A stretch of DNA of 64,000 nucleotides, taken from contig OU015568.1 of the NCBI GenBank assembly GCA_907165135.1, forward strand, positions 10,052,501-10,116,500. Reading direction: 5' to 3'. A model generated the notes under the pieces. The model searched no databases, was not told where the DNA came from, and worked only from the letters and a program-made list of their open reading frames with translations. Positions 1 to 13,149 of the stretch are shown here, in pieces (positions within the stretch are counted from its first letter, which is position 1; every line of letters begins with the position of its first letter). The position numbers and the translations under genes are program-made. The DNA comes from Oikopleura dioica (lineage: Eukaryota; Chordata; Appendicularia; Copelata; Oikopleuridae).

Positions 1-346
1 GAACCTAGTCACACGAACCTAGTCATCAAGCCATTTCCTTACTGCCGAAAATTTTTCTATTTAAAATTTCACGAACCTAGTCACACGAACCTAGTCATCA
101 ACCCATTTCCTTACTGCCCCAAAATTTTTCCTATTTAAAATTTCAAGAACCTAGTCACACGAGCCTAGTCATCAACCCATTTCCCTTACTGCCCCAAAAT
201 TTTTCTATTTAAAATTTCACGAACCTAGTCACACGAACCTAGTCATCAACCCATTTCCCTTACTGCCCCAAAATATAGGCCGATTTCAATACTCTGGCAG
301 AACCCACCACGAACCAAGTCACACGAACCTAGTCCTCACGAACCTA
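1..346. repeat. tandem repeat, ~73-bp unit, cut by window start
   Basis: About four tandem copies of a 72-74 bp unit. Each carries two copies of the motif CGAACCTAGTCA followed by an AT-rich segment ending in TATTTAAAATTTCA. Units begin near positions 1, 73, 147 and 220; the last is followed by a diverged stretch that keeps the motif down to 346. The array starts before the window. No coding potential is seen. Confidence 0.85.
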
Positions 347-735
347 GTCGTCATCTAGGTCTAGGATTGGGGGTGACCGATGGTGATCCAAAAAAGTTGC
401 TCGGGATGAATCACCAAAAGGTGGTGATCGGGTTTCTCGGATCACCAGAGCTTGGTGATCGAGACTCGATCCTGGTGATCCGCTGGTGATTGTTAGCAGA
501 AAATTATTGCAGATTTGCTAGTTTTAACGCAAAAGGTCTTATTATTATATATTGGGCAAAATAAGCCTATCAATTAAGCTGATCGAAGAAATAACAGGCA
601 CTGATTTTCACATCTGGCCTCGATCACCAACCTCTGGTGATCGGAGAACCCGATCACCATTTTTTGGTGATCCATCCTGAGCAAATTATTTTGGATCACC
701 AACGGTCACCCCTAATCCTAGACCTAGGTCGTCAT
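347..735. mobile_element. hAT-like MITE (355-727) with 8-bp target duplication
   Basis: The element runs from 355 to 727 (373 bp). Its ends are long inverted repeats of about 110 bp, starting CTAGGTCTAGGATT on the left and reading as its complement on the right. The arms contain several copies of GGTGATC and GATCACC. The 8-bp word GTCGTCAT flanks both sides (347-354 and 728-735), as expected for a target-site duplication. Eight-base duplications are typical of hAT transposases, so a hAT-driven non-autonomous element is the likeliest class. It has no ORF. It is inserted in the tail of the tandem repeat. Confidence 0.75.
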
Positions 736-2853
736 TCCCTTTTCGAGCCCTAGAAAAGTCAATCAAAAAATTAATGGCTTTTCAAAATGCTTCCATTTCA
801 ATATTTAGATAGCCAGCGGTTCTGATAGGCTGGAGGCAGTTTTTGAGTATTTTGATTGGCCCAGGAGATTTACAAAAATGTTGTGAAGACAACGAATTTA
901 TCCATAAATTATAGATCTTAATCAAAATCTTTCTGATTAATTTTGGACTTGGAGTTGTAAATCTACAAATGCGAACCTAGAAAGCTAGTTCAACAATATT
1001 GTGCTTGTTAATATTATGGAAGGTGTCCGATTATTGAGAGTAAAAATGTTTTAACTTCTTCTGAAATCTACCGCCACGTACGTCCGCCGAGTGTGTTTTA
1101 GCACCTTTCCTCTTTTGGGAGGAAATGTTTGATTTCAGGGCTCTCTAAGAGTTTATTAGGCAGCACGAGGGCGAGGCGCGGATTAGCCGCACCAAATCCA
1201 ACTCGTGGGCTTCATAATCGCAACACCTAAATGATGCTTTACTGGGAAGAGAAGGAACTTAAGGGAACACACCCCAGAATACCCTTGATCATTTTTAGTT
1301 ATCAACAGTTGCTGTTTTTTCTGAATTTCTAGTTACTTTTCGACCTAGCAATGGTGGCATCATCATCATGCTCGATGCAAATACTCAATTTATCAGTAAA
1401 GTGAGTTTAATGCTGATTATATATTGAATTAATACTTAAGAGATAGAATTATCTAAAGATAGAGCCTCCATAAAAGAGGCATTTATCTGAGTTGATAAAG
1501 TTCTTTATCAAAATTTACGGTTTCGCGAAAGTTCATTGAATAAACTCTTCTAAGCGAAATTTTATATATGTTTGCGAAAAATTGTCACAGAATGTATTTG
1601 GTAGTTCATTCAGTGAACGCAGTACTTTGTTGATGATTCCCTCAAATTTTTTAACCTTAATTTTGTCAATAAAAAGACGCTTTATTCTTCCGCCAGACGA
1701 CAAACACTCGAGGATGAACCTCTTTCTAATATGAAATCGAAGACTGTGTTGAATTAAGGGCGTATCCGACAATCTCGTGTAAAGTATATTTTCGCAGCGC
1801 ATGTTCTCTCAAAATGGTTCAACGAAGATTTTCGTTGTCGCAAATAATCACGTGATAACTCCACGTGGAAGAAGCCTATCTTCCCTCATTCCCATGTCTT
1901 TCCTCGAGTTTCTCTCCCTCTCTCTCGCTCCAGCTGTCGTGGCTTTTGTGTCCAGAGCCGATAAGAAAACTCAGTTATAGCGACTTATGCAGAAGCTGCT
2001 TCATAAAAGGCTTTTCTCCGGGATCCCCTTTGAAGATTGCGCCAGAGGAACAAAAAGCGCCGTTTCCGGTACTTCCTGTTTCGAAACATGTTCCAGCCGC
2101 TCAACTCTCTCAAGAATCCTCTTGCTGAATCTCAAGCAGACAAAGAGTTTCTAAAACGGTTCATTGCACAAATCATTGAGACAAAACCAGAGAAAGCGAA
2201 AGGGGAGAAGCAGAATTTTAAGTGGCATTTTCACCAGATCAACTTTATAGTCAATAAGAGGATGAGTTGAACAACTCTTATAGAGGTTATAAGACAGATA
2301 TAATATATATTATAAGACAGACGATAGAGATTATAAGACAACCGAAAAGCCGCTTGTGGCTTTGATAAAAATATAGATAAGCCGCGCGGCTTCTCCTCCT
2401 TTTGATCGGTCTTTTTGCTGTTGATAAAAATTAATGGTCAATTTTTCGGACGAAATAGAAAGATGCAAAAAGGTTTAATCATCTTCTAGCAATTCGATTT
2501 TTACAACAACGAAGCATTTTAAAAATTTTAATGAGAGTGTGAATACCGCAAACTAACGTTCTCAACGTGGAGATAATTCTTAGCTAAGTGACGAGCTAAC
2601 GGTATAATTTATCATAGTAAATAGAACCCCTCTTTCTCAATCAGAATCAATGTCATTTTCTCGGGCAAGTTTCGACAATCAATCGATCGCAGAATTGCGC
2701 ATTTATCTGTTGGCGCTCTCAATATGCGCCGGATAAAAACAGAAAATATGCAAGTACATCTCCTGGAGGAATTCACGTTGCCGGTCACATGACAACTTGG
2801 TCGTTCGTTATCACATAAGAGTATTAAATACTCTGTTGATAAACTTTACTTAC
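736..2853. other. gene-poor AT-rich DNA
   Basis: No gene that I can support. Short open frames exist on both strands (for example 1533-1802 minus) but lack splice context, composition bias or family signatures. Weak local repeats of TATAAGACAG occur near 2286-2340. Confidence 0.5.
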
Positions 2854-2895
2854 ACTTGACTTGAGGACAGCAGCAGCCATGAGGTCCACCACATT
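2854..2895 (-). CDS. isolated exon-like island, 42 nt
   Basis: On the minus strand a clean acceptor (TTATTTTCAG) precedes, and a clean donor (GTAAGTAAAG) follows, a 42-nt segment. It can be read as a start codon followed by a hydrophobic, signal-like peptide (MWWTSWLLLSSSQ), or in another frame as NVVDLMAAAVLKSS. I cannot find its partner exons with confidence; they would lie to the left, possibly outside the window. This is splice-site inference only and may be chance. Confidence 0.25.
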
Positions 2896-4226
2896 CTGAA
2901 AATAAGCATTAATTAAGTTCATCTTTTCCGATCTGATTAAGGACCCCCAATCCAGTCGCTAATTCAAGGACTATAGACAAAATATGCTACATAAGCTTAC
3001 CAATTATTTAATTATATATTATCGTTAATTTTAAATTGTCGATTTTCTTTGAAACATTTTTTTCATCGAAGTAGTTTATTTAAAAATCAAGCGTAGCTGT
3101 CAAAGTCCTGAATTGAATAGTCCTTTATGTTTTCAAAATTTTCACAAGATCAGTATCAATTTCCCCTAGCGAGATTAAAAAAATCAAGTTTCCGTATCCT
3201 AAATGATCCGAAGAACCTTCTAACCACCCTCGTCATGTCTCGGATATTTTCAATCCGGAGCAGGATGGGAAAATAATCAACGAACATCCCCGCCGCGAAT
3301 CAAGGTTTAATTAAGAGTTTATTTTCTCTCTTTTATGCAACAGAAATTTTTATCCCTAGTATCAGAAAATTACTTTTCGATAGGGAGCTATAATGGAACA
3401 AGTTAATGGTGACTCCGATAAGACAAAAAACTGTTGTTAAACATGTTAATTAAATCTTCTGCGATACGATCAAAACTCGATAAAAACAATGCAGTGCCAT
3501 CGTAATTATCGTCCGCTGCATTCTGTTATTATGATTTGATACGGGAATAATAGGGATTGATTAATTTAATAATGAAAAAGGACAAGCACTAGCACGAGTT
3601 GAAACGAATGAAGATTTGTTAGCAAGCCCAACAGCAATATATAATATTAACCCGAAGGCAATAATTATTGCGTTGACGCTATTGCAAATAACAAGTGGTT
3701 AATTATAAATGATTAATTATTAATGACATGAAATCATCGGATTATTTTGTTGTGTAAAATAAACACTAGAAATAGAAAACGTTTGTAGGCTAATAACAAT
3801 TTGGTCAATTGTCAATTCAGCCGGAGAACTTTTGAAAGCAACTCAATTATTAAAAGACATGCTTTGAGTTTGAAGTTCATCTTTCAGATTTGCCCTGAAA
3901 AAGGATCAAACGGATAAAAACGTTCGTAACAAGTGCTTTTCTACAAAAAAAACGCAGAGAATTAGAAGTAACTAACGATAAAACTCAAGCTACTCGGTCA
4001 TCTTAATCCGCGATAATGAAAAAACGCAGGCTCAAGTTAAAATGAACTTCTTAACCAACTGGTTAAGAACTTTTTTTAATAATATCGAGAAGATTAGCGA
4101 ATTGATCAGTTGAAATTTTAGATGGCTGGGTAAAGAGCAGAACGTGGCCTGGTGAATGATGGCTAGAGTCGTACTTGAGGCGATCGGATCAATACAAGTT
4201 TGGAGGTTACAGCATTACAGCGGCTT
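2896..4226. other. gene-poor AT-rich DNA
   Basis: Nothing supportable was seen: no open frame with splice context, no long repeat and no RNA gene. Confidence 0.5.
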
Positions 4227-4304
4227 TTAACCCGTCGGCGCGCTGAACGCCGAAACCTTCTTGCGCAAGCCGCGCCGCTTCATCCCCAGCTCATCCTCTT
4301 CGAC
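4227..4304 (-). CDS. possible terminal exon of an unknown minus-strand gene
   Basis: A GC-richer island in AT-rich DNA. On the minus strand an AG acceptor after TTTTCGCGCAAA opens a 25-codon frame ending at TAA (4227-4229). It reads as an acidic start (VEEDEL), then a basic patch (KRRGLRKK) and a Ser/Pro tail. The composition contrast and the acceptor are the only evidence. Upstream exons would lie to the right but were not identified. Confidence 0.3.
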   Translation of the reverse strand, partial: VEEDELGMKRRGLRKKVSAFSAPTG

Positions 4305-7300
4305 CTTTTGCGCGAAAAATAAAATTATGAAAAGTTGAAAATTACGAAAATTGAAGGAACGCGAAAACATCTGCGAAAAGAGCTCCGGAAGAAAAAAAGA
4401 AGGCATTTTAATTGCGTAAAGGAACGTTTTGTCTCCAGCCGCAATGTAATACGATTTTCGACCAAGCACCGTAAAAGACACTTTTTGCAAGAAAAAAAAT
4501 GAAGGTGAAAAAAAAAGATAAGCCGCTTCTCGGAGAAGAAAAAACATTCTAAGATTCAGAAATTCTAACACGAAAATTTTCCCCATATTCATTTAGTTCG
4601 AGGATATAGAAAAACCCTGCTATATTTGGGACTTTGTAAAGAAAACGAACAAAGATCAGCTTTTGCCGACAAAAATTAAGGGTGTCACACAGCTAAATCA
4701 ATGATAAAAGTCGTCTTGAAGATCCATGATTTCGATGAACTTTCCTTTCTTTCCAAAGTTTTTAAGCTACAGGCGGGTTTGTTTCTAAGTCCTCTCCCCA
4801 GTCCGTATTCTGAGAATACAGTATTTCATCTACGTGTGGGTTGTTTCTCAGAGGCGAAATTCAATCTCAAGCCTTACTTATCTCGATATCTAAAAGGGTT
4901 TAAAAGCGAAAACATGAGATGCTGCGATTCTCCACTGACAATTTTGAATTGTGGTTCTTTTTTTGTTGTTTTCTAACGGTGTTCTTTTGACTTGTTTTAG
5001 TCTAAAAATTGGCGTTGAAATGAGGATTAACGTCTTGTAGTGTAAAAATATTTTCCCGTGGCCACCTTGTTGGACAAGTATATATTATCATAATTTCGAG
5101 AAATGATAAGCCAAGAACGTGATAAATAAAATTGCCGTTTAGTAAGATGAAATTATGTCACCAGTTTGGAAATTTTGCAACTTGCAAGTTCCACCTCTAA
5201 AACGACCTTGAAGCAAGTTTCAACTTTCATTTCTTGAAAGTGAAAAATGAGAAAATTCATTTGATAGAATTTAAAAAAATGAATCGGTGTTTTGCTAAGA
5301 AACTGTTGAAAACAAAATTCTAGCTCAACCAAAACCAACCACGGAGGAGAAAAAACCATCGAGCACTGGGGACACGCAGTGACTGCACAAAAATAATTGT
5401 TTTGATGATCCAGTGGTCGATTTTGGTCATTTTTAGATAAATTGTTTGCTCAAGGTCTTCTGAGAGGATCATCTCCATTTTCGAAGCAAATAGCTTTTTC
5501 GACTCTTACTAACCGCGAAATCCTTAGTTTGTAATAAACTTTCAGTTTTACGTGTATTGCAGACTCGATTTTTTATTACGTCTTGATGAAAAGATCTCGA
5601 AAAGTTTTAGAAAAAAATTTCAATGGCTTTGATCCACCAATTCTTAAACGACGAAGATCCAGGGCAAGATTTCACTTGAACAGGTTATTTACAGAAAACG
5701 GCCTTTTATGATAAGCGCGTTTCGAAAAAGCTCCTAACCCAGTGGCGAATCTTTAATCTCAGCGTTTTCGCTTTTGATAACTCTGAACCTTTTTAAACGC
5801 GTCTAATACTATGTGATCGAAAACGTGAGATAAGGCGGTCTTATTCAAGAAAGACTTTTTACAGTGAAATTTCATTCAGCAACTCAATTTTTACAGTTAA
5901 GTTTAAAAGCACGGAAAATCAAATGGAAGAATTTTTCTTCAGAAAAATAAAGTGATATGTTTATTTTTAACCGAAAAATCAGCTATTTTTCTTCAGAATC
6001 TTGCAGTCCGAAAATTGCGCTTATTCGCGAGAGTAAGCATAATAGCTATTTTCTCGGGCGCATGTCCTGTGTCTTTCAACGTTAGACGAGAGATATTCTT
6101 TTACAAAATTTTGAGTGAACCTAATTATACCCACCCCTCAATTTGTCAAACAGAGAGGGGCACTTTTCGATCTACGAAAAAAGACGGACAAAACTGGATT
6201 GGAAACAGACCAGTGCTTCTAAAAGAGAGACGATATCGCATTTCTAAATACGATTCTTTTGTAAAAGTGGTTCTTTCAGATTTTCCCAAAAAAGTTCTGA
6301 AATAAGTACCCTATTTGATATCAACAAAGAAATGTGTCTTTTTAAGGCTTGGTTAGTAAGAAAATATGCCTTGGAAAATGAATTGTCTTCAGAAAACTCG
6401 AAAAATGATTACATCAAAAATTTCGAAAATTCAATAATTGATGGCTCTCGAGCTGAGTCCGTCAAGCTCGTCAGCTCGTCTTAGATTGATCAAAGATTTT
6501 CCGCATAAAACTAAGTTAAATTATTATAAAAGAGGCTTTCCGAAAGAAGATATTTTCGCGTTCCAAGAGTTATGGGAAAATAAGTTGTGGCAAAACAAGG
6601 TGTTAAAATAAGGGGTTTTAGAAATATTAATTTGAGTTCAGATTTTAACTTTATTAGCTAAACCCTGATCAGTATTTTGTGTAAACCGCTGTAATATCAA
6701 ACAATTAGCTTTTTCGTAGCAAGAGAGCTTTCTCATTATAATTAATATTATGAGTATCTTTTTAGACTTTTAATGCTGTTTATGGGTAAACATGATTTTT
6801 AAAAAATTGTAGAAAATTTTTTGATTGAAATATTTGATGAAAAAGGGTCAAAAAAGCCCCATTTTCCTATCTTTTTCGATTTTTGAAAATTCAAAAAATA
6901 TACCTTTTTCTCTATACAAATAAAAACACGCTTTATAACTGCATTCACGGATTCTTCGTATCTTCGTAAATAAATCTCTATATCAAGTTAAAAAAAATTA
7001 TCAATTTTCCAATTTCAGATTCTCAGCAGATCCAATCTTCAGCAGAGTCACCCATTGCGCGCCTGCGACTCGCGAGCGCCTCCTGAAAGAGCGCGATTTT
7101 CGCGGCGCTGTTTGAGAAACGCGCGGAAAGCGAAAAGCGCGGCTAAGATCGCGAGCGCTCTTGTAACCGTGCGATATTTGCACTGGTGATTTCTGTGAAC
7201 TGCCAAGTTTATGAGAAATAACTTCTTTGGAAATTTCATTTCGGGCTTTTTGAAAAAGTCAAATGTATGAGTAAGCGATCTTTATTTATTATACCTTCTT

Positions 7301-8012
7301 TTTCGAAGAAAAACGATCCAAAAAAGCGAAGAAATGAGAACTTGAAATGTAAATATACAAGAAACAAGCAGTTTACTTCGATAAAATCCATGCGTAAGTA
7401 ATAATCTTCCGTCAAGCTCACGTTTATTCAGACGTTTTTTATCATCTACTAAGTGCTGATAAGACCAATGCAAAGTCGGTTGATCGCCCTTCCGTTATCT
7501 CAAGTGCACTAACTGTCTTTGTAGACTGTAACTAGTGCCGTCAAAATCAACGAAAAATAAGCGGTTAAGGTTCATTATCCCCAAAAACTTGACTTGCGCG
7601 ATATGTTCTTCTTTTCCAAACGAATAAAACATCACTACTATATTCACCCTTCCGGATCCATGCTTTTAACTAGAATCGATCCAACGTGTGCCCCAGAGAT
7701 TCTACTAATTGGCGACTTGTCTACTGAATTTTGCGCGCCGTGTTCCACGCGGATGCAAATTTTCAAGTCAGAACAAGCTCAACGCTAAAACAAAATGAAA
7801 CAAAAACTGAATAGTTAAAGAGCTTCTTTCAAACATGAGTGTATACATAGACAGTGGTGTTTTTATTCATGCAAGCAGCTTTTTCGTTAATAAAGTCGGA
7901 GAATACAGCCTTCGTTCATGTCTTTGTTGCATTTTGGACTTGATCGGGATTTTTTAAATTGTTTCGAGGAAATTTCTTTATTCTAGCTTAGGGTTAGGGT
8001 TAGTCGAAATCC
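4305..8012. other. gene-poor AT-rich DNA with one GC-rich island near 7018-7160
   Basis: Mostly AT-rich without a supportable gene. At 7018 an acceptor (CCAATTTCAG) on the plus strand opens an arginine/alanine-rich frame of about 48 codons that reaches a possible donor (GTAACC) near 7161. The segment is far more GC-rich than its surroundings. It may be an exon or a relic. A short telomere-like run (TTAGGG repeats) lies near 7987-8003. Confidence 0.35.
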
Positions 8013-8581
8013 CTAGCAGGCGCGATTAGGAGATTCGGAAATTCTTAATAAGCATGACTCCCCAAACTGATGCCCACACACAGTAAGAACACATTTCCAG
8101 TGCTCCCTCTCATCGTACTGTTCGTAACAAACTGAGCAGGTCTTCTCGTCATCTCTTCTTTCCTCTTCTTCTTTCTCCTTCTTTTCTTTCTCCGTCTTTC
8201 TGGCCATGTCGTACAATTCTTCTAAATCTTTCAATTCAGCTTTTAGTTCGTTCAGTTTTTGCTCGCTCTTTTGAAGGCCTTTCCTGTTTCTCTTTAGAAG
8301 GTTAATATAATTGATGATCTTGAAAACTATTTCCGCGCAAGAATTTTATAAAATACCTTCTTTCCTCAATATCCTCTTTTAGCGTCGCCGCCTCTTTCTT
8401 CAAAGTACCCACTGGATAGCCAATTTCCGGGAAATCACCACAAAGAGCGATTTTTCCAAGTTTTTCTCAAGCTCTTTTTCCGAAAGCGTCAAAAGGAGGA
8501 CTTGAAGAGCACGAGTTTTTGCTCTTTTTCAATTTCATTTCGAACTTTTGTCTTTTCAGCGTCGATTTCTCGCGGATTCAT
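8013..8581 (-). pseudogene. decayed RING-finger/coiled-coil gene
   Basis: Reading leftwards from an ATG at 8581 the segment encodes a charged coiled coil followed by a RING-like domain at the C-terminus (CSVC ... CGHQFGESC ... NRAC). It is degraded. Two frame changes are needed between about 8510 and 8400. One RING ligand is replaced by Gly in the CGH-x-F-C-x2-C position. A TAG directly after the NRAC cysteine removes the last CxxC ligand. One intron still looks intact (about 8290-8356, GTATTT...AACAG), so this is a relic of a genomic copy rather than a retrocopy. E3 ligase function is known for the RING family, but this copy is probably dead. Confidence 0.5.
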
Positions 8582-8599
8582 CGCTTTCAGATTCAGATT

Positions 8600-11500
8600 C
8601 GATTAATTTTCGGAAGATAAATATTATGCACCACGTAATGTTGAATATCCAACTTGGCAAATAATGACGCGCCCTAAACATTAGTTTTTTGCAATAAGTG
8701 AAAAATTCTGAGATTCTCAAAATTACTCAGTCGAAAAGGAGAATTGAAGCAGTTCTAATGGCAAAGTCTTACAGACATTGATCCTGTCCGGCGAATAGCG
8801 AGTGTCAGCTCAATTTCAGGTTTTTGTAATTCAAAGCCGAAAACATTGAAATCATCAAATCGAGGAACAGAATTTCACTCATCTTTCATTTTCCGAAGCA
8901 CCATCTAAAACTGGATCAAGTCTCATTCGGATACTGGAGCACTGGATACATTGAGGCGTAGTCTATTTAGCAAGCGGAAACGCGGATCGCTCAACCAGCC
9001 GAAAATTTATCCACCCTTGTCGAACGACTGCCTGGAATCAACATCATCCCTTTTACAAACTTCATTCGGCCCCTGTTTTAAAAATACATGAAAAGTTTTT
9101 TTATTGAAATCCAAAATTGCTCAATTTCTTAATTAAAATCTCTGATGAGGCTTTTATCTTTCATTTTAAGCCACTTATTCCGTCTTAAATCATTTCATTA
9201 AAACTTGCAGCTAAAATTGAGATAACGCGGCTTATCCAGCTTGAATGATCCCCTGGAAGCAAGGAATTACGAAAACGGCAATTTCCAGCTCAGTCAAAAT
9301 TTTACCAGTTCAATGGAACGTTTGTGTGACTTTTAAAAACAATCTAAGGAGGATCTTGGTTCCTGAGCGGAGGAGGCCGCCGAAGCCAATCGCCCGCAAA
9401 ATTGTTATTCTGGGGAGATTTCTGCGGCGCAAATACGGCACATAATCAGCTTTCAAACAGAGTGCGAGTGAAGATTTCTATTCAAATTATCACGTTCTCT
9501 CTCTTGCTGCTCTTTTCAAGAGCGATTTTCTCGCAAACTTGTAAAATAAGATAAATAACGGGCTTTGTAAAAATTCTACAGAAGTTGATAAAATCGTTGG
9601 TAAATGAATTCTCCCTTAGACGGGCTTCTCCAAAAGCAGGTTGTGAAAACATGTGTATTCTCCACGTCTTTACATTCGGGCGGTTCCCTTCAAAAAATTC
9701 CTCCCTCCTTGAACGGATTAAAATCTTTTCACATTTGCGGCAATCGGGGAACTGCTTGGGAGCCTAGTCTTACCGAATCTCTTCCTCCGAATTTTACAGC
9801 TTGTCAACTTTTCAAGCCGCGAGTGTCGAAATTCAACCCCCTTTTGGTCGCCCTGCTTTCTAGCGACTAATAAACTAGTCGTCTTTATGGAACTCTGCCG
9901 ATTATCCAGCGGATAAAAATGACCCAGAATTCTTTCATTCAAGTTCGAGGAGTTATTTAAATAATGATAATCACGTTATGTACTTTTCACAATACCCAGA
10001 ATCGGCGTCTATTTTTATCTTTTCTCGTTTATACTCGAGATAATTTCGCACTTATACGGCGGTCAGTTCGGCACTCAATGCATTAGACAAAGCTACGTTT
10101 CTTCCAAAATTCGCAGTTCAAATAGTTGTTACTCATATTTTCGTCGATTACGACCTCAAGTCAATTTGCCAGTAATGCAAAAATCTCGCTGGAGATGTCG
10201 ATGTGCGAATCGCTAGAATTGTCCAGAAACCTCAGGGATTCAAAGGAGAATTCTCATGAAGAAGTTCGTCCAAATAACAAGCCTTTTTTGAGTCGTCTCG
10301 GTCGAATATCTCAGCATCAGAAACAGTCTCTTTCATGTGAGATAAGCTGGCGTAAAAATTCGCGTTCTAGAGTGTCGTGAACGTGAGGTTCTCCCTATCA
10401 GTGGTTGATATCGAAATGTTATCTGTGTTTTTGACCTACAACTAGTAAGTTGCCAAGGTAATAAGAGTTGCTGCCGAAAATAAAGCTGACCTGGGGAATG
10501 AAATTTCTGCGGTCCAGATTTGTTTCATACGGTATTGCGCCGCTTACGCCGGTTCTGAGAGGCTTTGTAATGTGATCAACAATTTACGTGTTTTATGTAG
10601 ATCATCTCCACGGGCTTGGCTCACTGACGCTAGAAACCTGAGCGAAACATCTATCCAAGTTGTTCTGACGAAGACACAACCCTTGCTCAATATCCCTGTT
10701 GAGTAATAATAAACTGTTTATAAAATATATAAAGAGTTTTGGCTGAAAATCGAGTTAGTTTCGAAAAATTCGCAATCAGTAAAATTTTCTGCGTAAGGAA
10801 AAGACATTTAGGCAAGCAGAAGTAAGGGTTACAATCCTGAGACTCCGAGAGATTTCGGTATATCAAAACTAAACGATGATGATCCCGAGATAACAGCCAT
10901 GTTGACAATAGTCGCTGGAAGAAAGCTACAGTCTCTCTATCAAATCTCGTCGTAAGGGCTCTTGGGGTCGTACTGTTTGTTGTGATATTCGTAAATTTAT
11001 GTATGAGTACACGCGTTTTGGCCATTATTTTCCATATCGCTTGTATGCAAATTTCAACGTTTTCCAGAAACCCGCCGAGTGGTATTTTTGGTATTTGCAT
11101 TCCTGGTGAACTGGTAAATTTATTTATAGCGGAAAGAATTCTGAACATGACCTAGAAACGAGACCATTTCGATTAATTTGAGCATGATTTTTAGAGTCTG
11201 CTGCATTGAGAGTCTGCTCGCTCATGAAATTTTGAACTTGATGGAGCAGCTTCTTTTCCTGATCGAAACGGATTGAATGGCGGCATTCGCAGACATGATG
11301 CAATGAGACAGTGCTCGATCAAAGTACTCGTTCGAACGTTACACGTACCTTTGCATCTCGCAGAGGCGAATAATGCACCTTCATAAAGAAAAAAGTAGCT
11401 GTTTCTCTATTTTGGCTGTGTGAATTAGTATGCTAAGTATTTGCTAATGGAAGAGAACTTTTACAGTATTTTGCAAAACCCGGAATCTCTTACCCAAATC

Positions 11501-13149
11501 TCGACCTTGATATTATTTATAAAAGTGTTTGTTTCTGGGTAAAACTAAAAATGAACATTGACAAGTCAACCCTTAGAGTGTCAAATTAAACCCGCAGAGT
11601 TTTGTGAATTTGTCAGACTCAAGAATTGTGGGCGGCTTTGTATGAAATAGGCCCTCGAAATGCGGCGCTGATGAAGAAATTCTGTAATCCAGAGATCTTC
11701 TCATTTTTAGAAAATTTCTCGGGCCTGGGAATCGCACCCTACTGGATTACCCGAGTCGAACTTTTTAGTACTTTTCGTCTTGCTCTTTGGTTTTTTAAAG
11801 TACCTGGAGACTTGCCAATTACCTCAAATTATGATAGCACAGGGCCGTATAAACCATTAGCACCGAGATATGAAGACCTTGCGTGGAGAACTTGGGTTGC
11901 TAATTCTATCCTTTTTCTACTATTAGAAAAGCATGTGAGCGTTAATGGAATCATTTAATATTAATTTGAGCAATTATTTATGAGTAATTATCACAATTAA
12001 TTATGTAGTAAATAATTGCCTACAGGTGAGGGAAGACGACTGGTTCTCAATAGACACGTTCTTTTAATTGAATTTGCTTGCTAAATTGCCCAAGATATTT
12101 CCAAATAAACTATGTTCACCAATTAGTAGCATGTTGGGAGAGAGAGAGAGCGCGCGAGATGTAACCAACGTACATCCGCAGTAAAAGCCACATTTCCAAT
12201 TTGATAAGCCGCATGTTCAGATTTCTGTAATGAGAAAATATTTCACCTAGAGGTAACTAACATAACAAATTTCATATGCAATTGACTCGATTAGTAGCAA
12301 CTTACCTTGAAATTGGGTTCTGAAGTAGACTGAGCAGATGACGATGTAATTTGAATTTGTGCTGAAAGGAAATTTTATAATTCAAAGCAACTCGCTGTAG
12401 TTCTCCAAAAACCACGGTACGGGAAGAGCAGCCAGCTAAATGAGCTGGAACGAATTTCGACCCCACAAAAGCTGATTAGAAAACAACTCATAAAGTAACT
12501 TATTCTTCGCCGCAAGTTCCGTGGGGCTGCATAGCTATGTAAGAAAATGATATGCGTAAAACATGATACAGAAGAGTTGTTCCTTTCTTTGTACAAATTT
12601 GCATCCAAGACAAAAACGCTAATCTTTATTTTCTTCCACAAATGCGGAAATCGCCAAGATTCAAAAACACGGCCGTGAACATGGGAAAAAATGACTTTCA
12701 CGTTTAGCTCTGGTACTCGAGCCATGGCTTTTTCAGAACTTGTACGAAAGAACCGCAACTGGAATGCATTCCTTGCTGGTGATTCGTCTTTCTATGTGCG
12801 GATGAAAATTCCAAGTGAATATATCTTTTAAAGCTTTTATTGGGTACCAATGAGAAATAGAAGGGGCCCGATGAATTCTTGTAGGAGAAATTTTAAAAGC
12901 ATGCACCAACAAACAATCAAACAAACATACAAATAAACAAAGAGGTTGATTTAATGTTTCCGCTCCACTTAGACTTTTCACGCTGATTAGACTGGAAAGT
13001 CGGTCAGTGAAGAAGGACCCTTCCGGTACTTTTGTAGGCGCTAAGTCTCAAATTCTAGGAGTCGTAGCAAACCGAGGTATAAATATCTCGCAGTTTTCCT
13101 AGAATATCAATAACACGAGAAAAGAAACAGATAGCTAAAGATCAGAGAA
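8600..13149. other. gene-poor AT-rich DNA with a few exon-like islands
   Basis: No gene assigned. Three islands deserve mention: a minus-strand 56-nt segment (12306-12361) between a perfect acceptor and a GTAAG donor; a plus-strand frame at 11626-11958 (110 codons, protein-like composition, no family recognised); and a Ser-rich plus frame near 10195-10380. A GA-dinucleotide run lies near 12138-12152. Confidence 0.4.
12306..12361 (-). CDS. isolated exon-like island, 56 nt
   Basis: The minus strand shows CCTTTCAG, then 56 nt, then GTAAGTTGC. The segment is open in one phase and encodes a Ser/Gln/Thr-rich peptide (QIQITSSSAQSTSEPNFK). Both splice sites are strong. No neighbouring exon was identified, so gene identity is unknown and the call may be chance. 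Confidence 0.25.

Noticed and set aside
7987-8003. Telomere or interstitial telomere
   Set aside because: Only about two and a half TTAGGG units; too short to call, likely chance or a mobile-element remnant.
11626-11958. Protein-coding gene of about 110 aa
   Set aside because: Composition is protein-like but no ATG fits, no splice sites were found, and no family was recognised; left as an island in the region note.
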